From Clostridium folliculivorans (lineage in GTDB: Bacteria > Bacillota > Clostridia > Clostridiales > Clostridiaceae), in contig NZ_BQXY01000001.1 in the NCBI RefSeq assembly GCF_024341905.1, forward strand, positions 157,013-221,012: a stretch of 64,000 nucleotides of DNA. Reading direction: 5' to 3'. The translations under genes and the position numbers were made by a program. Under the pieces are notes generated by a model. The model saw only the letters and a program-made list of their open reading frames with translations. It made no database searches and was not told the DNA's origin. Positions 54,905-63,772 of the stretch are shown one piece after another. Positions within the stretch are counted from its first letter, which is position 1. Each line of letters starts with the position of its first letter.

Positions 54905-55555
54905 TTAAGAATTTTTATATTTTGCAAGTTCTGCATCTAAATCTGTAGTACCTAAAGCTTCAAATTCATTTTCTAAAGAATCTACTTGTCTCAAATCACC
55001 AAGACCTTCAGCAAGAGCTTCTTTTCTTTGAATCTTTCTTTCAATGTCATCAACAGATATTGTATTTGTCTTAGATTGAACATTTGCAAGTATCTCATTG
55101 ACTTGTTTTGAAGCTTCAGCATTACTATATCTAGCAGCAGCTTCATCTCTGTAACTCCTAGTTTTTTGTATTTCATCTTCAAGAGCTCTAAGATTTTTCT
55201 TGATTAATTCAGCTTTTGTGGAAGCATCTGTATAGCTTGTTTTTAATGACTCATATTTTTTATCAGCATCAAGTTTTCTTTGAAGAGCTCTCTTAGCTAA
55301 ATCTTCATTACCTTTAGCAAGGGCTAACTTAACCTTTTCATCATATTCTTCAGATTCTTTTTTAGCTATTACCATTTTCTTTTCTATTTCATGAACATTA
55401 CCTAATATTTGAGCAGATGAAAGCTTTGCTTTGTTTAAGTTTTCTTCCATATCTCTTACCTTTTGATCTAAAAGTAGTATTGGATCCTCCATATTATCTA
55501 ATGTGTCATTTACCTTTGCTTTAAACATATTTGACATTCTTGAAAAAACTCCCAT
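54905..55555 (-). CDS. pspA: PspA/IM30-family membrane-protecting protein
   Basis: A coiled-coil protein of 216 residues that assembles on stressed membranes (ESCRT-III-like fold). The family start MGVFSRMSNMFKAKVNDTLD (amphipathic helix) and NMEDPILLLDQKVRDME are present, followed by long helices. It lies 14 nt after the Ser-rich membrane protein and 24 nt before the Cys-cluster gene, with a ribosome binding site AGGAGG. Expression is expected under envelope stress; no sigma-54 or LiaR site could be fixed. Confidence 0.93.
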   Translation of the reverse strand: MGVFSRMSNMFKAKVNDTLDNMEDPILLLDQKVRDMEENLNKAKLSSAQILGNVHEIEKKMVIAKKESEEYDEKVKLALAKGNEDLAKRALQRKLDADKKYESLKTSYTDASTKAELIKKNLRALEDEIQKTRSYRDEAAARYSNAEASKQVNEILANVQSKTNTISVDDIERKIQRKEALAEGLGDLRQVDSLENEFEALGTTDLDAELAKYKNS

Positions 55556-55569
55556 GATTTTTCCTCCTA

Positions 55570-56190
55570 TTATCTTCTTCTCATATATTTTTTTATTAAG
55601 TGAATAATTATAAGTAGTATTATTATTGTAAATAATATCTTGAATACACTACCTACCACACTAAATGGTGAACTGTATCCAAAGAATGGTCTGTTATAGC
55701 CAGAGTAACTGCTTCTCCCAAAGAACGGTATCGGTATTGGTATATAGGATCTTTTAGATCCGTTATTATATTGAGAACCAGAGGAAGTTGAACTACCCGG
55801 ACTACTACTTGAAGAACTTGAACTGCTACTTGAGTCTGGCTTTGAGTTTGAAAAAGACCCTGATTTGTAACCACTAGTTGATGAACTAGAACCACTGCTT
55901 GCTTTCGAAGGCGATGAACTTGAACTACTACTTGAACTTGATTTACTGCCGCTTGAAAAGGATCCAGATTTATAACTACTAGAAGATTTAGATGAACTAA
56001 AAGAACTAGAAGATTTAAAGCTCGAAGATTTTCCACCTTTTGAAGCTGCGTAAACAGTTTTATTATTACTAAATCCGCCAAAAGCATTTATACCATCTAT
56101 GGTATAACTTGAAAAAATAAATACAAATGTGAGGATCAACCCAAACAAAAAGCGCTTTTTATTTTGGTTTATGATAAACACCTCCAACAT
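55570..56190 (-). CDS. Ser-rich low-complexity membrane protein, pspA operon
   Basis: A 206-residue protein. The N-terminus is a signal/anchor (about 13-30). Residues about 50-135 are almost only Ser with Lys, Gly and Pro, and the unit YKSGSFS recurs. Then PIPIPFFGR leads to a transmembrane helix (about 180-200) and a basic tail KKYMRRR. The strong Shine-Dalgarno GGAGGTG falls inside codons 3-5 of the ATG start at 56190; only a non-canonical codon such as ATA (codon 7) fits its spacing, so the start is uncertain. It is first in the operon and may bring PspA to the membrane. Family unknown. Confidence 0.6.
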   Translation of the reverse strand: MLEVFIINQNKKRFLFGLILTFVFIFSSYTIDGINAFGGFSNNKTVYAASKGGKSSSFKSSSSFSSSKSSSSYKSGSFSSGSKSSSSSSSSSSPSKASSGSSSSTSGYKSGSFSNSKPDSSSSSSSSSSSPGSSTSSGSQYNNGSKRSYIPIPIPFFGRSSYSGYNRPFFGYSSPFSVVGSVFKILFTIIILLIIIHLIKKYMRRR

Positions 56191-56943
56191 ATCGCCCTGC
56201 GATGTTTTTATTATATGGTATTATAAACTATATTTCAACATATAAAATAACTCTTATTGTATTTAAAAGTAACTTTTATAGCTTTTTATCATATGCGTTC
56301 TATGTATTTCTCAATATATCTCATGTTTTCTCTTGATATCGTGAATCGTAAGTGTTATTTTATAACTCTTTATGTCTTCGGCTAGTTATACAATAAAATA
56401 AATAATTATAATTTATTATCTTTATTGTATTGATTAGAAAATTTTTATTGTTTATAGAAAATAAGCCTGTACTAATATATAATATTTCTTATTATCCTAA
56501 AGTTTGTAACTGCAATTCAGGAATGACATGTGTATATAAGGATAATATTAAGATTCTCGAAGAGAAATGAGTTGAGTTTAATAATGAAATATTATTGGTT
56601 GTCTTTAGCTAACAAGAAAAAAGATTAATTAATTTAGATATATAACACAGTGTAATAAGATTATACCATAGGCAGCTATAATAATTATAAAGTATTTGAA
56701 GTTTTTGGCAAAGTAAATTTTGGTTTAGTTTACATCTTGTTTAAAAAGTTTTACTTATGTAAAATTATAGATGGGGAGCTGTAATATAGTAATTAATTAT
56801 TTAAACTATAATCGTCTACATTTTATACTAGACAATATAAAATAATAGATGTATTGCGATTATATTTTTGTAGTTAATTTGCAATATGTAAATCTCATAA
56901 TAAGTTAATGGACAAATATCATTAATACTAAGGAGTGTGTATT
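56191..56943. other. 750-bp divergent gap
   Basis: This gap holds the pspA operon promoter region (minus side) and that of the S1 protein (plus side). It is AT-rich. One open stretch without ATG (56430-56570) was rejected as a gene. No known RNA was seen. Confidence 0.4.
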
Positions 56944-58104
56944 ATGGAAAAAGATTTAACGAAGGAAATGTCAATGGGAGCGATGATGGATAATTATGAT
57001 TTTAAAAGAATCCATTCTGGAGAGGTTATAAAAGGGAAGATTATAAATGTTACGAAGGATGAAGTTTTTGTAAATATAAATTATTTTGCTGATGGAATAA
57101 TTTCACGTAGTGAAGTTACTGATGAAGCTGATGTGGATTTAACTCAATTATTAAATGTAGATGATGAAATAGATGTAATGATACTAAGTACTGATGATGG
57201 AGAAGGAAATGTAGTATTATCAAAAAAGAAAGCAGATGAAATTAAGGTTTGGGATGATGTAAAAGAAGCCTTTGAAAGTAAGAAAGTTATTGAAGTTAAG
57301 GTTAAAGAACAAGTTAAAGGTGGATTTATAGCATTATATAAAGGAATAAGGGTATTTATTCCAGGTTCTCAAGGAGCTTTTGAATGGAGAGATAACTTCA
57401 ATCAATTTGTTAATAACGTAGTAGAGGTTGCTATAATAGAGTTTGACGAAGATAAAAAGAAAGTTGTTGCGTCAAGAAGAGTAATTGAAACAGAAGAAAG
57501 AGAAAAGAAGAAAGAGAAAGTATGGAAGTCTTTAAGCGTAGGTGAAAAAATAAGCGGTAAAGTTGTTAGGCTTGTAAAGTTCGGTGCTTTTGTAGATTTA
57601 GGTGGTATAGAAGGCCTTGTTCACGTTTCTGATCTTTCATGGAAGAGAATAAATGATCCTTCTGAAGTAGTTTCAGTGGGAGATGAAGTTGAAGTATTTA
57701 TACAAGAAATTGATCAAAAGAAGAACAGAATTTCTCTTGCTCTTAAGGATGTAGCTACTAACCCTTGGACTAATATAAAAGCAAGATATAAAGTTAATGA
57801 TGTTGTACAAGGAAGAGTGGTTAAATTCATGAATTTTGGTGCTTTTGTAGAATTAGAACCAGGTGTAGAAGGACTTGTTCATATTGCTGAGATATCAGAA
57901 GAAAATATAGCAAAGCCTTCAGATGCATTAAATTTAAATGATATGGTAAAAGTAAAAATACTAGATATAGATGAAACTAATCACAGAATAAGCCTTAGTG
58001 TGAAAGAAGCCTCAGAGAAATCAAGGGAGTACTTACAATATAATGATAGTGCAGAAGGTGCTAGTTTAGGAGAGCTTTTTGGAGACTTATTTAAGAATCT
58101 TTAA
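56944..58104 (+). CDS. Four-domain S1 RNA-binding protein (RpsA/YpfD-like)
   Basis: The 386 residues hold four S1 domains (about 20-90, 105-170, 190-258, 275-345), for example GEVIKGKIINVTKDEVFVNI and GKVVRLVKFGAFVDLGGIEG. E. coli S1 has six. Firmicutes have four-domain proteins like YpfD whose ribosomal role is unclear. AAGGAG sits at the edge of a longer frame (GTG at 56935), so the ATG at 56944 is the start. It is followed by a TPR gene 18 nt away. Confidence 0.9.
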   Translation: MEKDLTKEMSMGAMMDNYDFKRIHSGEVIKGKIINVTKDEVFVNINYFADGIISRSEVTDEADVDLTQLLNVDDEIDVMILSTDDGEGNVVLSKKKADEIKVWDDVKEAFESKKVIEVKVKEQVKGGFIALYKGIRVFIPGSQGAFEWRDNFNQFVNNVVEVAIIEFDEDKKKVVASRRVIETEEREKKKEKVWKSLSVGEKISGKVVRLVKFGAFVDLGGIEGLVHVSDLSWKRINDPSEVVSVGDEVEVFIQEIDQKKNRISLALKDVATNPWTNIKARYKVNDVVQGRVVKFMNFGAFVELEPGVEGLVHIAEISEENIAKPSDALNLNDMVKVKILDIDETNHRISLSVKEASEKSREYLQYNDSAEGASLGELFGDLFKNL

Positions 58105-58122
58105 GATTAGTTCGGAGGAATA

Positions 58123-58635
58123 ATGGGAAATAAAAGCTCAAAGCCATTTTATCTTCAGTCTGAAAAAAATAATTTGAAAGTTAAAATTACAATAGGGTTA
58201 ATACTTCTGGTATTAGCTCTAATTACACCACCATTATTTTTAATTGTTATTATTTATATGGTATATATAGCTTTTGAAGTTAAGAAGAATAAAAGTGAAG
58301 AAGTAATTAAGTTTGAAGAAATACTTAGATTATATTCTAGTGAAAGCTATGATCAATGCATTGTAGAATGTAATGATTATACTAACAAAGATAATTTAAA
58401 AATACATATAATCAAAGCACTATGTTTATATGAAAATAAAAATTATCAAGAATTTATAAATATAATAAAGCAGATAGATACAAATAAGCTTGATGAGGAT
58501 ATAGATATACTTTTGAAACTTGCTCAAAGTTATGAATATACTGGACAGATAGATGAAGCTAAAACAATATATAAAAAACTGCTTAAATATCAACCTAAAA
58601 GTCAGTTTCTTAAGGATAAAATTGAACAAAAATAA
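58123..58635 (+). CDS. Membrane-anchored TPR protein
   Basis: A 170-residue protein with one long or two short membrane segments (about 20-50) and two to three tetratricopeptide-like helices pairs after it (about 64-170), such as LAQSYEYTGQIDEAKTIYKK. The soluble part is expected in the cytoplasm or outside; topology is unsettled. It follows the S1 protein gene with GGAGG before the ATG and ends at a terminator shared with pyk. Family unknown. Confidence 0.7.
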   Translation: MGNKSSKPFYLQSEKNNLKVKITIGLILLVLALITPPLFLIVIIYMVYIAFEVKKNKSEEVIKFEEILRLYSSESYDQCIVECNDYTNKDNLKIHIIKALCLYENKNYQEFINIIKQIDTNKLDEDIDILLKLAQSYEYTGQIDEAKTIYKKLLKYQPKSQFLKDKIEQK

Positions 58636-58660
58636 GACAGTGGAAATCCACTGTCTTTTT
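58634..58660. terminator. Bidirectional terminator between the TPR gene and pyk
   Basis: Arms AAGACAGTGGA (58634-58644) and TCCACTGTCTT (58647-58657) are perfect, with T runs on both strands. Confidence 0.9.
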
Positions 58661-58675
58661 ACAATTTATAGAGAA

Positions 58676-60094
58676 TTATAATTTCTCTATCTTAAGCATA
58701 TTTGTACCACCAATATGAGCTGTAGGCATTCCAGCAGCAACTATTATGTTTTCACCAGTAGTTGCAATACCAACCTCTATAGCAGCATTTTTAGCTTCAT
58801 TTATTATTTCGTCTGTAGTACTAAATTCCTTACAAATTCTAGGTATAACACCAAAGTTTAAAGATAGATGTCTTCTTACAGTATCATTAGGCGTTATAGC
58901 AACTATTGGGCAGCTTGGTCTGTATTTTGATAATAATCTTGCAGTAGCCCCACTTTGAGTAGCCGCAACAATAGCCTTAGTAGGGAACTTAAGTGCTGTT
59001 TTAGCTGCAGAGTAACTTATTGCATCACCAAAAGCAGAAAGACTTGGTTCTTTAAGTCTTCTCATAAGATGACCGTAGTCTAAATTGGCTTCAGTTTCTT
59101 TTGCAATCCTAGACATTGTGCTAGCAGCCTCAATTGGATAATTTCCAGAGGCACTTTCTCCACTAAGCATTATTGCATCTGTGCCATCAAATATTGCATT
59201 ACAGATATCACATGCTTCGGCTCTCGTAGGTCTAGAATTTCTTATCATTGAATCAAGCATTTGTGTAGCAGTAATAACTATCTTACCAGCTTCATTACAT
59301 TTTCTTATAATAGACTTTTGTATTATAGGTACTTTTTCTATAGGAATTTCTACTCCCATATCACCTCTAGCTACCATAATTCCGTCAGAAACTTCTATTA
59401 TAGAATCTATGTTATTAACACCTTCTTGACTCTCGATTTTTGAGATTATCTTAATGTCTGTACCACCATGTTCATCAAGAAGAGAACGTATTTCTGTTAC
59501 GTCTGAAGATTTTCTTACAAACGAAGCAGCAACAAAATCAACACCCATTTCACAACCGAATTTTAAATCTTCTTTGTCTTTATCAGTTATGCCAGGAAGT
59601 TTTATGTTCACATTAGGTACATTTACGCCTTTATGGTTTTTCATAGTTCCACCAACAATTACTGTACAGATAATGTCTTTTCCTTCTACTCTATCTACTC
59701 TGAATTCTAATAATCCGTCGTCTACAAGAATAGTTCCGCCTGGTTTTATATCTTCATAAAGAACCTCATATGAAATTGAACATCTTGTTTCATCTCCAAG
59801 GATTTCTCCACCGCAGCTAAATATAAATTGGTTACCTTCTTTAAGGGTAGCCTCATCATTAACAAAGTTATGAGTTCTTATCTTAGGACCTTTTATGTCC
59901 ATTAAAATAGCAGTAGGAGAATTAAGTTCATCTCTTAATTTTTTTATTAGATCTATTTTAACTTTATGATCTTCATGGGTTCCGTGAGAAAAGTTTAATC
60001 TTGCCGCACTCATCCCGATTTCAATAAACTTTTTTAATATGTCTTCATTGTCACTTGCAGGGCCAATTGTAAAAATCATTTTTGTTTTTTGCAT
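58676..60094 (-). CDS. pyk: Pyruvate kinase
   Basis: The last step of glycolysis, PEP plus ADP to pyruvate plus ATP. The 472 residues have AARLNFSHGTHEDH (about 33-46), MDIKGPKIR, ISKIESQEGV, the MVARGDMGVEIP motif and ATQMLDSM. The C-terminal PEP-utiliser extension of some Bacillus enzymes is absent. GAGGTGTTTAT precedes the ATG at 60094. No pfkA is next to it, unlike in many clostridia. Confidence 0.97.
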   Translation of the reverse strand: MQKTKMIFTIGPASDNEDILKKFIEIGMSAARLNFSHGTHEDHKVKIDLIKKLRDELNSPTAILMDIKGPKIRTHNFVNDEATLKEGNQFIFSCGGEILGDETRCSISYEVLYEDIKPGGTILVDDGLLEFRVDRVEGKDIICTVIVGGTMKNHKGVNVPNVNIKLPGITDKDKEDLKFGCEMGVDFVAASFVRKSSDVTEIRSLLDEHGGTDIKIISKIESQEGVNNIDSIIEVSDGIMVARGDMGVEIPIEKVPIIQKSIIRKCNEAGKIVITATQMLDSMIRNSRPTRAEACDICNAIFDGTDAIMLSGESASGNYPIEAASTMSRIAKETEANLDYGHLMRRLKEPSLSAFGDAISYSAAKTALKFPTKAIVAATQSGATARLLSKYRPSCPIVAITPNDTVRRHLSLNFGVIPRICKEFSTTDEIINEAKNAAIEVGIATTGENIIVAAGMPTAHIGGTNMLKIEKL

Positions 60095-60574
60095 ATAAAC
60101 ACCTCACAAATTTATTTTATATAAAGATGTACTTGTCTAATTACAATATCGTGTGCATGACTCTTCTGGGTTAAAAGAAGAGAATTTGAAAATGTAAGTT
60201 TAATTATAACGGAGTACATCTATAATATTCCCAGTATGAATGATTTAAATTAGGTATTCTTTAAGTAACTTATTGAAATTAATAGGTATATATAGTGTAT
60301 GTTTTAGTGACATTAATAAAGTAAGAGAATAATTTAATAAAATACCTTAATTTCAACTATAATTTTAAAGATATATTATAATAAAGAGCATTATTAATAA
60401 AAAATGATAATTATAAAATGAGAAAATTCTAAAAGTTAAAATTGCTTAGAGGTTAAAGAATATGTATTTACAGGATTAATATGCTATATTATAAATATAG
60501 ATAAAACACTTTTAAAGTGATTATAGTATTATTTTACCATACAATTTAAATATTGAAAGGAAGATGTAATAAAT
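60095..60574. other. 480-bp divergent gap before pepD, with repeat-B fragment
   Basis: The pyk promoter (minus) and the pepD promoter (plus) lie here. A fragment of repeat family B is at about 60168-60228 (GAGAATTTGAAAATGTAAGT and a TACATCTATA end). A weak similarity to the outer arm of family C (TTATTGAAATTAATAGGT) lies near 60264-60285. No gene was seen. Confidence 0.45.
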
Positions 60575-62032
60575 ATGGAAGTTTTATCACATTTAGAACC
60601 AAAAGAAGTTTTTTATTATTTTGAGGAAATTTCTCAGATTCCTAGAGGATCAGGAAATGAAAAAGAAATAAGTGACTACTTAGTTAACTTTGCTAAGAGC
60701 CATGGATTAGATGTTATTCAAGATTCTAGCTTGAATGTAATAATAAAGAAACCAGGAACAAAAGGTTATGAAAATGCACCAACAGTTATAATTCAAGGTC
60801 ATATGGATATGGTTTGTGAAAAAAATAAGGGAACTGAGCATGATTTTGAAAAAGACCCTCTTAAGCTAAGAATAGAGGGAGATAATGTATTTGCAACAGG
60901 AACAACATTAGGAGCAGATAATGGAATAGCTGTAGCGTATGCTTTAGCAATATTAAGCTCAAAAGAAATAGTTCATCCACCACTTGAAGTTCTTATAACT
61001 TCAGATGAAGAAGCTGGAATGGGAGGAGCTATGAATTTAAGTCCTGAACATATAAGCGGTAAGATACTTTTAAACTTAGATTCTGAAGAAGAAGGATTCT
61101 TACTTGTAAGCTGTGCAGGTGGAATAAGAAATAAAGCAGTTTTGAACATAGAATGGGAAGCTATAAAGAGTGACGTTTCAAAGGCTGAGGTAAAAGTAAG
61201 AGGTCTTAAAGGCGGACATTCAGGAATGGAAATAAATAAAGAAAGAGGAAATTCCAATAAGATAATGGGAAGAGTACTTAAGAGCATACTTGAAGAAGTT
61301 GATTTCAACTTAGTAGCAACTAATGGTGGTTCAAAAAATAATGCAATACCTAGAGAACATGATTCTTTAATTGTATTCCCAAGCGACAAATTGGAAGTTA
61401 TTAAAGAGAAGATTAGCACTTGGAATCAAATATTAAGCAATGAATTTAAAGCGGCAGATCCAGATGTTAAGATAGAGTTTGAATTGGTTGATACTGCAGT
61501 AGAAAAGGTGTTCTCTAAGAACACTACTAGAAAAGCAGTGGAGCTATTATATCTTTTACCAAACGGGATAGATACTATGAGTATGGATATTCCAGGACTT
61601 GTTCAAAGCTCTACAAACTTAGGGGTTGTTACTACTTTTGATACTTCAGTAGAATATGATAGTGCTACAAGAAGTTCTGTTGGATCTTTAAAAGATGAAA
61701 TAATAGCAAGAACTAAAAATATTGCAGAGATTATAGGAGCAGAATTTGAAACATCTGCTGATTATCCAGAATGGCAATACAATCCAGAGTCTAAGATAAG
61801 AACAATATGTCAAGAAGTATATAAGACAATGACAGGAAAAGAGCCAGAAATACTAGCAATTCATGCTGGATTAGAATGCGGTTTGTTTACTGAAAGACTT
61901 GGCGCAGATATAGATATGATTTCTTTTGGTCCTAATCTATACGATGTTCATACTCCAAATGAGCATATGAGTATAACTTCTGTAAAAAATCTATGGGATT
62001 ATTTACTTAATGTATTAAAAGAAATAAAGTAA
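60575..62032 (+). CDS. pepD: Aminoacyl-histidine dipeptidase (M20)
   Basis: A zinc dipeptidase of the PepD/PepT group, 485 residues. The metal motifs are GHMDMVCEK (about 73-81), GADNGIAVAY, TSDEEAGMGGA (catalytic Glu-Glu), LLNLDSEEEG and the late AIHAGLECGLF and DVHTPNEHMS. The lid domain lies between. AGGAAG precedes the ATG. It stands alone between repeats. It would break down imported dipeptides, and the opp operon at 29.9 kb can supply peptides. Confidence 0.94.
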   Translation: MEVLSHLEPKEVFYYFEEISQIPRGSGNEKEISDYLVNFAKSHGLDVIQDSSLNVIIKKPGTKGYENAPTVIIQGHMDMVCEKNKGTEHDFEKDPLKLRIEGDNVFATGTTLGADNGIAVAYALAILSSKEIVHPPLEVLITSDEEAGMGGAMNLSPEHISGKILLNLDSEEEGFLLVSCAGGIRNKAVLNIEWEAIKSDVSKAEVKVRGLKGGHSGMEINKERGNSNKIMGRVLKSILEEVDFNLVATNGGSKNNAIPREHDSLIVFPSDKLEVIKEKISTWNQILSNEFKAADPDVKIEFELVDTAVEKVFSKNTTRKAVELLYLLPNGIDTMSMDIPGLVQSSTNLGVVTTFDTSVEYDSATRSSVGSLKDEIIARTKNIAEIIGAEFETSADYPEWQYNPESKIRTICQEVYKTMTGKEPEILAIHAGLECGLFTERLGADIDMISFGPNLYDVHTPNEHMSITSVKNLWDYLLNVLKEIK

Positions 62033-62132
62033 AAATACAAGAAAATTTAATATAAGAAATATAGATGGCCATGAAAGAAAATAAAAATTCTTAGTGGTCA
62101 TTTATTTTTGATGCTGTTAAAGTACTGTGTTG

Positions 62133-62166
62133 AAATTAATTGGTTAATCATCCGACGCTCTTTAGA
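62133..62166. repeat. Outer-arm fragment of repeat family C
   Basis: GAAATTAATTGGTTAATCAT and the next CCGACGCTCTTTA match the reverse complement of the right end of copy 2 (42860-42902), with few changes. The rest of the element is missing. Confidence 0.6.
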
Positions 62167-62184
62167 TGAACAACTCTATAATTG

Positions 62185-62265
62185 AATTTATATTTTTAAA
62201 TCCTCTGCTTAGAAACCAGCAGAGTTTTAAAAAAGTTGCCGCATTACTCGAAATTTAGTGTCTAT
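62185..62265 (-). repeat. Dispersed repeat family B, copy 5 (changed stem)
   Basis: The family frame TATTTTTAAAT..GTTTTAAAA is kept, but the stem is CTCTGCT (62203-62209) with AGCAGAG (62218-62224). Both arms have changed together relative to CTCTCAC/GTGAGAG in copy 1. The gap 62033-62516 otherwise holds only the promoter of the next gene. Confidence 0.6.
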
Positions 62266-62378
62266 TGCTAAATTAATAAAAATACTAGTGGAAATTTATA
62301 AATAAGATGGTAAAACGGAATTTAATTAGTAAAAATAAAAATGTTTATGAATATTTCATAAATATTTTATTAAATTCC

Positions 62379-62408
62379 TTGACCTACCATACAAAAGTTT
62401 ACTATAAT
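62379..62408 (+). promoter_or_regulatory. Promoter of the NlpC/P60 gene
   Basis: TTGACC (62379-62384), an 18-bp spacer and TATAAT (62403-62408). The leader of about 100 nt after it has no recognised riboswitch. Confidence 0.65.
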
Positions 62409-62516
62409 GTAAAGGTAGTTACAAAGTGGTGACAAATAAATTTGCATATATGAATGAAAAGGTTAACATTAAAAAAGAGACTTAGGGGATAATTAGGTAT
62501 GAGAGGGGAGAACAAA

Positions 62517-63149
62517 ATGAGGAAGGGACTTAAGATTATAGCAGCAGGCTTTATTTGCTCAACTTTAGCATTTGGACTAGCCTCATCTAGGGAAGCGAAA
62601 GCAGACACAACGGCAAAGAGTGAGCAAGGGATTGTTTTAAAGACAGCTGAACTAAAGAGCAACAATAAAACAATTGTATCGCCAAAGAGCGAAGAAAGTA
62701 GCGATTCAAAATCTAAAAGCAAGTCAACTGGAAGTAGCAAATCAAATGGAAGTACAAATGCTTCAAGAGGAGGTACTTCAACCGCAGGTGGCGGTGCAGT
62801 TTCAATTGCATATCAATACTTAGGTAGACCTTATGTATTTGGTGCAGCTGGACCAAGAGCTTTTGATTGTTCTGGTCTTACTCAATATGTTTATGCTAAG
62901 CTTGGTGTAAGCTTGCCACATTATACTGGTGGTCAATATTCTATGGGTACTTCAGTATCTAAAGGAAATCTTAGTCCAGGAGACCTAGTGTTCTTCAATA
63001 CTTATGGTCCAATAAGTCATGTTGGAATATATATAGGCGGTGGAGATTTTATACATGCTCCATCATCAGGAAAGAATGTAACTGTAAGTTCTTTAAGTGA
63101 GTCTTACTATGCTAGCAGGTATGCTGGAGCAAGAAGAGTAAAGAACTAA
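62517..63149 (+). CDS. Secreted NlpC/P60 peptidoglycan hydrolase
   Basis: A cell-wall endopeptidase of about 210 residues. The signal peptide (about 1-28) ends near REAKADT. A Ser/Lys-rich linker (about 55-90) leads to the NlpC/P60 domain. Its catalytic Cys is in FDCSGLTQYVY, and its His in ISHVGIYIGGGDFIHAP, with a later polar residue. The frame starts at 62499, but GAGGGGAG serves the ATG at 62517. There is no SH3 or LysM wall-binding domain. A terminator follows. Confidence 0.93.
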   Translation: MRKGLKIIAAGFICSTLAFGLASSREAKADTTAKSEQGIVLKTAELKSNNKTIVSPKSEESSDSKSKSKSTGSSKSNGSTNASRGGTSTAGGGAVSIAYQYLGRPYVFGAAGPRAFDCSGLTQYVYAKLGVSLPHYTGGQYSMGTSVSKGNLSPGDLVFFNTYGPISHVGIYIGGGDFIHAPSSGKNVTVSSLSESYYASRYAGARRVKN

Positions 63150-63166
63150 AATTATTAGAGCTAATT

Positions 63167-63197
63167 AAAGCCTGTGCTTATAAGCACAGGCTTTTTT
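63167..63197 (+). terminator. Terminator of the NlpC/P60 gene
   Basis: The stem AAAGCCTGTGCTTA/TAAGCACAGGCTTT ends in a T run. Confidence 0.93.
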
Positions 63198-63309
63198 GTC
63201 TTCTTTAATCAATTTATAAATCATTACTAAATATGACAGACTGGTGTCATAATAATACTATTATAATGTAGAGGTAAACAATAAAAGATTATAAGATGGA
63301 GGATGAAGC

Positions 63310-63633
63310 ATGAGTAATTTAACCTTTAATGAAATAGTTGAACGTTCAGTTCAGATTAGAACTAGTTATCATCAACTTGAACGACAATTTCATGATGAGG
63401 AATGGAGTGTAGAAGAAGATGCACTTGCCTTCTTAACAGATGCTGGATTAGTTGGTCGATTGACAATGTCTCAGCAAGGAAGATGGCCAGAAGGTGGAGA
63501 TAACACATTAAAACTTGAACATAAACTTAGCGAATGTATATGGTGGATTATTGTTTTAGCGAAGCGTATGGATATTGATATAAATGAAGCTTTAAAGAAA
63601 TTCTTATTTGAAACTATCAATTTTCAAGACTAA
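63310..63633 (+). CDS. MazG-like protein
   Basis: A 107-residue all-helical protein. The C-terminal part LEHKLSECIWWIIVLAKRMD and INEALKKFL matches the helix pair of MazG-like nucleotide pyrophosphohydrolases, but the full ExxE-12-28-ExxD metal set is not seen cleanly; E69 and E75 remain. It may be a reduced or regulatory copy. GGAGGATGAAGC precedes the ATG. It is a single gene with its own terminator. Confidence 0.65.
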   Translation: MSNLTFNEIVERSVQIRTSYHQLERQFHDEEWSVEEDALAFLTDAGLVGRLTMSQQGRWPEGGDNTLKLEHKLSECIWWIIVLAKRMDIDINEALKKFLFETINFQD

Positions 63634-63718
63634 AGCTTTATACATATAGTTATGATGTAGTACGATGTGTAATATTAGGTTGAAATGATCTCAAGTTGTT
63701 TCAACTAGCACTAAATTA

Positions 63719-63770
63719 AAGACCATGCATAATTGAAGCTTTAAATCCAATTATATGCATGGTCTTATAA
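63719..63770. terminator. Bidirectional terminator, MazG-like / AraC-like
   Basis: AAGACCATGCAT (63719-63730) and ATGCATGGTCTT (63755-63766) are perfect arms between convergent genes. Confidence 0.75.
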
Positions 63771-63772
63771 TA

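Noticed and set aside
55653..56087. 144-codon frame overlapping the Ser-rich gene in another register
   Set aside because: Low-complexity serine codons give a Val/Leu/Gln-rich shadow frame; the signal peptide and membrane helix are only in the chosen frame.
56430..56570. Open frame with a TTG start and a CNCNSGMTC-like motif
   Set aside because: No ribosome binding site, no ATG, and low coding look; probably chance in AT-rich DNA.
62409..62498. ydaO/yuaA (cyclic-di-AMP) riboswitch before the NlpC/P60 gene
   Set aside because: Such riboswitches often precede wall hydrolases, but this leader is only about 90 nt and lacks the conserved motif.
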